From CBDUBS01 sp965365445 (GTDB taxonomy: Bacteria; Bacteroidota; Rhodothermia; Rhodothermales; DASSAV01): 27,007 nt of DNA. A model generated the notes under the pieces. That model did no database searches. It was given only the letters and a program-made list of their open reading frames with translations, and had not been told where the DNA came from. Location of the stretch: assembly GCA_965365445.1 (NCBI GenBank), contig CBDUBS010000034.1:1-27007 (forward strand). The letters run 5' to 3'. A program made the position numbers and the translations under genes. Shown piece by piece: positions 22,566 through 27,007 of this stretch (its first letter is position 1; every line of letters starts with the position of its first letter).

Positions 22566-24351
22566 GGCAGCGTTCGAGCCAGGCCCGTTTCTGTTCCAGT
22601 TCCTTCAGGCTGAGTTCGTTCTGGCCTTTGCCGAACCGGCGTTTGGCCTCGGCGTGCACGTCGCGAATGCCGAGCGCCTTTCCGGCCGCTCCGAGGGCGA
22701 AGGCCAGTTCGGAGGCCAGGGCGGCGCATTCCTTCCGCAATCGCTTTTCGTGCTCGCCCACGTCCACCGTGTGCGGCCGGCTTTCCGCAACGGCGGGCGG
22801 GGGCTGGTGGAGTTCCCGCAGGTAGAGCTGCGTGCCGGCTTCGCCGTAGCCCGGAAACAGCTCCAGTGCGTGGGATTTCATCCGGTGCTGCTCGACGTGT
22901 TTCAACTCCCAGCGGCTGGGCGTGGCTTCCTTTTCCGATACGGCTTCCCTCGGAGCGCGCTGCGTGCCCAGTTTTATGCCGATCTGTTGTTCGGATGAAA
23001 TCCACTCCAGGATGCCGACGATATCCGAATCGTTGGCGGCGTAGATGTCGCAGACGTTGCCGTCGGCGCCCCAGGCATCGAAATAGCGCATTCCCCGGAA
23101 CACCTGCTGTAACGTCTTGGAGTACGCCCGTACCAGATCGGCCTTGACGATCACGGAAATCGGCTTGATGTCCGTGCCCTCGCCGATCATATCGACCTGC
23201 ACCATCACATCCGTTTCGCCGTTGCGGTACCGATCCAGCCGTTCTTTTCGATCCCGGGCGGGCACGTCCTGCCCGATACGTTCGGCAGAAAACTGCGGAA
23301 ACCGGCGGTGAATGAACGACAGGATGGCCTCGGCGTGGCGGTTGCTCATGGCGATGACGAGCATCTGGTGGGTGCGCAGCGGTCCGGGCGTATGCCGGAC
23401 GGCATGCCGCCGGATCTCGGCGCGGCGTTTTTCTGCGAAGCGAAGAAAGGCGGGGCCGAGCAGCGATTCGAGATAGACGTCGTGGAAGCGGAGCTTTTTC
23501 CTGGCCAGGAACGCATCCACCTCTTTGCTGGTGCGGGCTATTTCCATCATGCCGGATAGCGAAAGCTCGACTTCTTCATCGGTATCCCGGCGCACCATGC
23601 GCAACCGATAGTCGATTACGTGCGCCTCCACCCGTTTCAGGATGCCGCCCTCCTCGTGCGCGTCGCGCAGGCCGACCTCGTGGAGCGCCACGTAATATTG
23701 CTCGCCGTCGGAGCCGACCTCGAAAGGCACCCCGAACAACGTCTTGTTATCCGACCGAAGGGGGGTGCCCGAGAGGGCGACGGTACACGCGCAGGGGAAC
23801 TGCTCGATCTTTTCGGCCCAGTGGCCGTCGTCGGCCAGGTGGTGCACCTCGTCGAACACGAACATGCACGGCGCGGACCGGCAGAACCGATCCAGGGCTT
23901 TATGCCCTCCCCGGCCGCCGGCGTACTGATACGTGGTGATGACGATGCGGGTGCCGATGTTTTTCAGGAACACCTTCTCCGAATCGGCCACGCAGAAGGA
24001 GAACCGGGGGGCGCCGAGCGCTTCCATCACCCGGTTGAGCTCGCGGGGGTCGGCGTACTGATCGCGCAGGTTGCCCCTGGGGACGAACACGACCAGCTTT
24101 TGGGCGATGCCGAGGTGGTGCGCCACGACGAACGAAGCAAGCGCCGTGATCGTTTTGCCGTACCCCGGCACGAACACCCCCAGGTGGTTGGGTTCGCCCC
24201 GGCGAAGGTGTTCCGCCAGGTTGAGAAGAAACCGGTGCTGGCCTTTCCGGAAGGCAAACCCGCTTCGGGGGGTGATGCCGGGGATGGGCGGCAGGGCGGC
24301 ATCCGGCGCACCGGATATGAGGTCTTCGAGATGACGGGCAGGCTCCGACAC
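22543..24351 (-). CDS. SF2 DEAD/DEAH-box helicase (Res/type-III-like)
   Basis: A 602-residue stand-alone superfamily 2 ATPase. Motif I is PGYGKT, a slightly unusual Walker A. Other motifs are VVFVPRGNLRDQY (Ia region), VITTYQYAG, Walker B DEVHH, SGTP (motif III), VQVDMIGEGTDI (motif V) and QVFRGMRYF (motif VI, QxxRGxR). The C-terminal part (about 450-602) is charged and helical with no recognisable nuclease, methylase or HNH motif. The start is GTG at 24351. It resembles helicases of restriction and defence loci, but no partner gene is visible, so its role in DNA repair or defence is open. Its last codons lie in the 66-bp repeat, and it is GC-rich like the resident genes. Confidence 0.85.
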   Translation of the reverse strand: MSEPARHLEDLISGAPDAALPPIPGITPRSGFAFRKGQHRFLLNLAEHLRRGEPNHLGVFVPGYGKTITALASFVVAHHLGIAQKLVVFVPRGNLRDQYADPRELNRVMEALGAPRFSFCVADSEKVFLKNIGTRIVITTYQYAGGRGGHKALDRFCRSAPCMFVFDEVHHLADDGHWAEKIEQFPCACTVALSGTPLRSDNKTLFGVPFEVGSDGEQYYVALHEVGLRDAHEEGGILKRVEAHVIDYRLRMVRRDTDEEVELSLSGMMEIARTSKEVDAFLARKKLRFHDVYLESLLGPAFLRFAEKRRAEIRRHAVRHTPGPLRTHQMLVIAMSNRHAEAILSFIHRRFPQFSAERIGQDVPARDRKERLDRYRNGETDVMVQVDMIGEGTDIKPISVIVKADLVRAYSKTLQQVFRGMRYFDAWGADGNVCDIYAANDSDIVGILEWISSEQQIGIKLGTQRAPREAVSEKEATPSRWELKHVEQHRMKSHALELFPGYGEAGTQLYLRELHQPPPAVAESRPHTVDVGEHEKRLRKECAALASELAFALGAAGKALGIRDVHAEAKRRFGKGQNELSLKELEQKRAWLERCLRNGRLA

Positions 24352-24797
24352 GCAATCCTCCGACGAACAAGCGATTCAGGGAGTGCCCACAACTCGGCCG
24401 GGCTGCCGGGGTTTCCGGCCGGCGACGGGTTTCCGATTCTTCAATTACCCTGCGGATTGCCGGGGCGGGGTTGAGGGGGAGGCGTGGTTTTTTCCGTCGG
24501 GGTCGGGGGCTAGGCAGACGAACGGTTTTTTTGCTATCTTACGGAAAACCCGACCGGCGCCGGCAACTTCTGCGGTGCGCCGGTGTCTTGCTGGTAACTG
24601 ATCCCGCGCCCGGAAGCGCTGCGAGGCCTCGCACGAAACCCATCGCGAAAGCGCCCTCGAAAAATTCGTAACGTTCTTCACAAAGGAATGGGCTATATTG
24701 CGTTCCGGCTCGTCATCCGGGCTAAGGGTAAACGAAACCTCTGTTTCCAACCTGTCATCAACCCCTAATCAGACCTTTTCACAGGAGGAATCCACCC
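24352..24797. other. Intergenic space between helicase and exbB
   Basis: A 446-bp gap between divergent genes. It should hold the helicase promoter and the promoter and leader of the exb operon. T-rich stretches occur at 24519-24540 and an AT-rich stretch (GGCTATATTGCG) at 24691-24702. No open frame here looks protein-like, and no tRNA, small RNA or repeat was recognised. Confidence 0.5.
24783..24788 (+). promoter_or_regulatory. Strong ribosome binding site of exbB
   Basis: A full AGGAGG nine bases before ATG 24798. Most other genes in the window lack such a strong site, which suggests high translation of ExbB. Confidence 0.75.
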
Positions 24798-25574
24798 ATG
24801 CAGGTTCTCAGCTATCTCATGATGTTGCCGCAGGAGGCAGCCGCCAATGAAGACTTCATCAACGTGCTCGTCCGCCGTTTCAACGAGGGTGGTGACTTCA
24901 TGTGGCCCATTCTCATCTGTTTTATTCTGGGTCTGGCCATTGCGTTCGAGCGCGTCATTACGCTGAACCGGGCCGACGTCAACACCCGTCGATTCATCGT
25001 CAAAGTCAAGAAGGCCCTCGAAGAAGGCGGTATTTCCTCCGCCGAGGAAGTGTGCGCCAACACCCGCGGCCCGGTGGCTTCGGTGTTCCAGGCCGGTCTG
25101 CTCCGCGCCGACGAGGGCATCGACGCCGTCGAGAAGGCCGTTATTTCGTATGGTTCCATCGAGATGAGCTTCCTGGAGCGCGGCCTCGTGTGGATCTCGC
25201 TGTTCATCTCCGTGGCCCCGATGTTCGGGTTCCTCGGGACGGTTATCGGCATGGTCGCGGCGTTCGACGCCATCGAGCAGGCCGGCGACATTTCCCCGAC
25301 CCTCGTGGCCGGCGGCATCAAGGTGGCGCTGCTCACGACGGTGTTCGGCCTCATCGTGGCGATCATCCTTCAGTTCTTCTACAACTACGCCATTTCGAAG
25401 GTAGACCGCATCGTGGTGGACATGGAAGAGGCTTCCATCGAGCTCATCGACTCGCTGGTGCTGTTGCAGGCCGGCCGTCCGCTGACCACGCGCGAGCCGC
25501 TCGTGAAGCCCGGCAAGACCGGCCCGGCCACCACGAAGCCGACCGGCCAGGACCTCACGAACACCAAGATCTGA
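24798..25574 (+). CDS. exbB: MotA/TolQ/ExbB proton channel family protein
   Basis: The channel-forming subunit of a Ton/Tol-type inner-membrane motor that uses the proton gradient. The 258 residues contain transmembrane helix 1 (about 35-52, FMWPILICFILGLAIAFERV), a cytoplasmic loop, and two further helices in the conserved C-terminal core (about 128-152, WISLFISVAPMFGFLGTVIGMVAAF, and about 173-197, GGIKVALLTTVFGLIVAIILQFFYN). The core has the family's LGTVIGM and GI-ALLTT-GL-VAI patterns. The short Gln/Ala N-terminus before helix 1 and the Pro/Thr/Lys tail after residue 230 are variable. It is followed after 31 bp by a small membrane protein, then two exbD genes. Confidence 0.93.
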   Translation: MQVLSYLMMLPQEAAANEDFINVLVRRFNEGGDFMWPILICFILGLAIAFERVITLNRADVNTRRFIVKVKKALEEGGISSAEEVCANTRGPVASVFQAGLLRADEGIDAVEKAVISYGSIEMSFLERGLVWISLFISVAPMFGFLGTVIGMVAAFDAIEQAGDISPTLVAGGIKVALLTTVFGLIVAIILQFFYNYAISKVDRIVVDMEEASIELIDSLVLLQAGRPLTTREPLVKPGKTGPATTKPTGQDLTNTKI

Positions 25575-25605
25575 CCCCGGCATTCACCTTTAACTGCACA
25601 GAAGC

Positions 25606-25881
25606 ATGGAATCCATTCTTCCTTATTTGATCTGGGGTACCCTCATCCTTACCGGCATCGCCGCCCTGACCCTGGCCGTTTTCGCCGTCAGGTCGCTGAT
25701 GTGGGGGAAGGTGACCCTGGTGTCGCTCCTGGTCGGGCTGGTGCCGGTCGTGGTCGTCGTTCTGTCGTACCTGATCACCGGGACGTGGACGGAGGCGTTC
25801 ATCGTATCGGCGCTGGTGATGCTCGCCATCGGGGCGGTTTCGCTGCTCCTGTCGGGCGTTCGAAGCCTGTTCAATTTCTAA
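25606..25881 (+). CDS. Small three-helix membrane protein in the exb operon
   Basis: 91 residues, almost entirely hydrophobic: helices at about 5-28, 37-58 and 64-86, separated by short loops with MWGKVT and GTWTEA. No enzymatic motif. It is not recognised as a named family, but its position between exbB and exbD suggests an accessory subunit of this motor. ATG 25606 follows exbB by 31 bp. A perfect hairpin lies 10 bp after its stop. Confidence 0.8.
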   Translation: MESILPYLIWGTLILTGIAALTLAVFAVRSLMWGKVTLVSLLVGLVPVVVVVLSYLITGTWTEAFIVSALVMLAIGAVSLLLSGVRSLFNF

Positions 25882-25891
25882 CGATCCGATG

Positions 25892-25913
25892 CCCGGCGGC
25901 CGGAGCCGCCGGG
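25892..25913 (+). promoter_or_regulatory. Intercistronic hairpin in the exb operon
   Basis: A perfect 9-bp stem, CCCGGCGGC (25892-25900) and GCCGCCGGG (25905-25913), with the loop CGGA. No T-run follows, so it is more likely an mRNA-stabilising or processing element that sets subunit ratios than a terminator. It lies 17 bp before the first exbD ATG. Confidence 0.7.
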
Positions 25914-25930
25914 AGCGGACTTAGCGACCT

Positions 25931-26491
25931 ATGCCATTACTCAAGAAAAAAGGACACCGTGGCGCGGATATCCCGTCGTCCTCGATGGCGGATATCGCCT
26001 TCCTGTTGCTGATCTTCTTCCTCGTGGCGACCACGTTCGACGTGGATACGGGCATCGGTATGACGCTGCCGCCGAAGCTGGATGAGAACATCGATCCGCC
26101 GCCCGTGCGCGACCGGAACATGCTCAAGATCCTGCTCAACGCGCAGGGGATGGTGTTGCTGGAGGATAAGCCGTCGGCCGTGAACCGCATCCGGGAGGAG
26201 GTCAAGAAACACGTGACCAACAACGGCCGGGACCCGCTGTACGCGGAGAGCGCCGACCGGGCCGTCGTTTCGCTCAAGACCGACCGCCAGACCTCCTATG
26301 CCGCCTACATCGAGGTGCTGGATGAGATCTGGATGGCGTACCGCGAGCTCTGGGATGCCGAGGCTCGCGCCATGGGCTACCCGAGCTACGACGAGTACCG
26401 TAAAACCATGGAGGATCGGGGAGAGGAAAACGTGATCCGTGAAAAGATCAAGGCCAACCTTTCGCTGGCCGAGCCCGACCCGGGCACTTGA
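25931..26491 (+). CDS. exbD: ExbD/TolR-type biopolymer transport protein
   Basis: A single-pass stator partner of ExbB. The 186 residues begin with a basic cytoplasmic stretch and IPSSSMADIAFLLLIFFLVATTF (about 14-36), where D21 is the conserved membrane aspartate that carries protons. A periplasmic domain follows (about 50-186). It is longer than typical ExbD (about 140), with an acidic and tyrosine-rich C-terminal helix (YIEVLDEIWMAYRELWDAEARAMGYPSYDEYRK). This long form is common in Bacteroidota operons with paired exbD genes. ATG 25931, 49 bp after the small membrane protein and behind the hairpin. Confidence 0.92.
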   Translation: MPLLKKKGHRGADIPSSSMADIAFLLLIFFLVATTFDVDTGIGMTLPPKLDENIDPPPVRDRNMLKILLNAQGMVLLEDKPSAVNRIREEVKKHVTNNGRDPLYAESADRAVVSLKTDRQTSYAAYIEVLDEIWMAYRELWDAEARAMGYPSYDEYRKTMEDRGEENVIREKIKANLSLAEPDPGT

Positions 26492-26531
26492 TCCGTTCCC
26501 CAGAATCGTTTACCCCTTGAGGTTGTAGCCG

Positions 26532-27007
26532 ATGTCGAAGCACTTTACCAAGAAAGCGAATACGAAGCAGGAGATTCCGACCTCGTCGATGCCGGACATC
26601 GTCTTTCTCCTCCTGATTTTCTTCATGGTCAGCACCGTGATGCGCGAGCAGGAATTGCAGGTGCGTACGATTCTTCCGGAGGCGGAAGCCCTCACGAAGA
26701 TCGAGCAGAAGCGCCTCGTTTCGTTCGTGTATATCGGGCCCAAGCGCATCCCCGGGACGAACCAGCTCGGCGAAACGTCGGTGCAGATCGACGATGCGCT
26801 CGTGGAGGACATTACGAACGTCCGCACGATCATGTACAACAAGTACGCCGAGAACCCGAAGCTCATCATCTCGCTCCGCGTGGATGAGGATGCCGAAATG
26901 GGGTTCGTGACGGACATCCAGCAGGAGTTCCGGGAGGCAGGTACCTTGCGGATCAACTACTCCTCCCAGCGCCAAAACGACGAGCTGGCCAATACCCGCA
27001 CGCTGTT
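26532..27007 (+). CDS. exbD: Second ExbD/TolR-type protein, 3' partial
   Basis: An open frame from ATG 26532 to the window edge with no stop (158 complete codons). The N-terminus has the family pattern QEIPTSSMPDIVFLLLIFFMVSTVM, with the transmembrane aspartate at about D22, then a periplasmic domain (ELQVRTILPEAE, LIISLRVDEDAEMGFVTDIQQEFREAG, the TolR-like strand and helix). It differs clearly from the first ExbD, so it is a paralogue and not a duplication artefact. It begins 40 bp after the first exbD. A TonB-like gene may follow outside the window. Confidence 0.92.
   Translation, partial: MSKHFTKKANTKQEIPTSSMPDIVFLLLIFFMVSTVMREQELQVRTILPEAEALTKIEQKRLVSFVYIGPKRIPGTNQLGETSVQIDDALVEDITNVRTIMYNKYAENPKLIISLRVDEDAEMGFVTDIQQEFREAGTLRINYSSQRQNDELANTRTL

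Noticed and set aside
24445..24750. Minus-strand frame of 101 codons upstream of exbB
   Set aside because: No start context, no recognisable domain, and it sits in what should be the exb promoter region.

Overview
The window is GC-rich bacterial chromosome, densely packed on both strands. The gene set suggests a high-GC member of the Bacteroidota/Rhodothermota side of the tree: psd-pssA, a SusB-type GH97 glucosidase, biosynthetic SpeA, GlnRS with a YqeY tail, and ExbB / small membrane protein / ExbD / ExbD. That placement is inferred from gene content, because no rRNA or other marker is present.

Left part (1-10.6 kb). A 5'-truncated PHP-like metal-dependent hydrolase, arginine decarboxylase SpeA, two doubtful small membrane proteins and a CYTH-domain protein come first. 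Next is a diadenylate cyclase fused in one chain to YbbR domains. Opposite it lies an mtaB tRNA methylthiotransferase gene broken by one in-frame TAA. A co-directional run psd-pssA-purS-clpS-coiled-coil membrane protein then ends at a clear rho-independent terminator (10523-10562).

Middle (10.6-21.4 kb). An AT-rich spacer carries a consensus DnaA box. Two unknown small proteins follow, then galM, a convergent GH15 glucoamylase-like gene, a cupredoxin lipoprotein, glnS-yqeY, a secreted GH97 glycosidase and a tryptophanase/tyrosine phenol-lyase. GalM, GH15 and GH97 point to use of alpha-glucans or oligosaccharides. Two intergenic spaces share a diverged REP-like repeat.

Accessory spot (21.3-24.4 kb). 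The most interesting part is about 1.1 kb of lower-GC DNA between the convergent 3' ends of the tryptophanase gene and an SF2 helicase gene. It is bounded by a 66-bp direct repeat (65/66 identical) that covers both 3' ends, so both reading frames stay intact. The repeat contains GGTTCGAACC, a tRNA T-arm-like sequence often found in integrase attachment sites. The insert holds two overlapping genes: a DUF2188 protein and a protein I read as TIR-like or nucleoside-deoxyribosyltransferase-like. I infer a small, integrase-less mobile cassette carrying a candidate defence or NAD-related two-gene unit next to a stand-alone helicase.

Right end (24.8-27.0 kb). The start of an energy-transducing ExbB/ExbD operon: exbB, a three-helix small membrane protein, exbD, and a second exbD that runs off the window. 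A perfect hairpin lies between the small protein and the first exbD.
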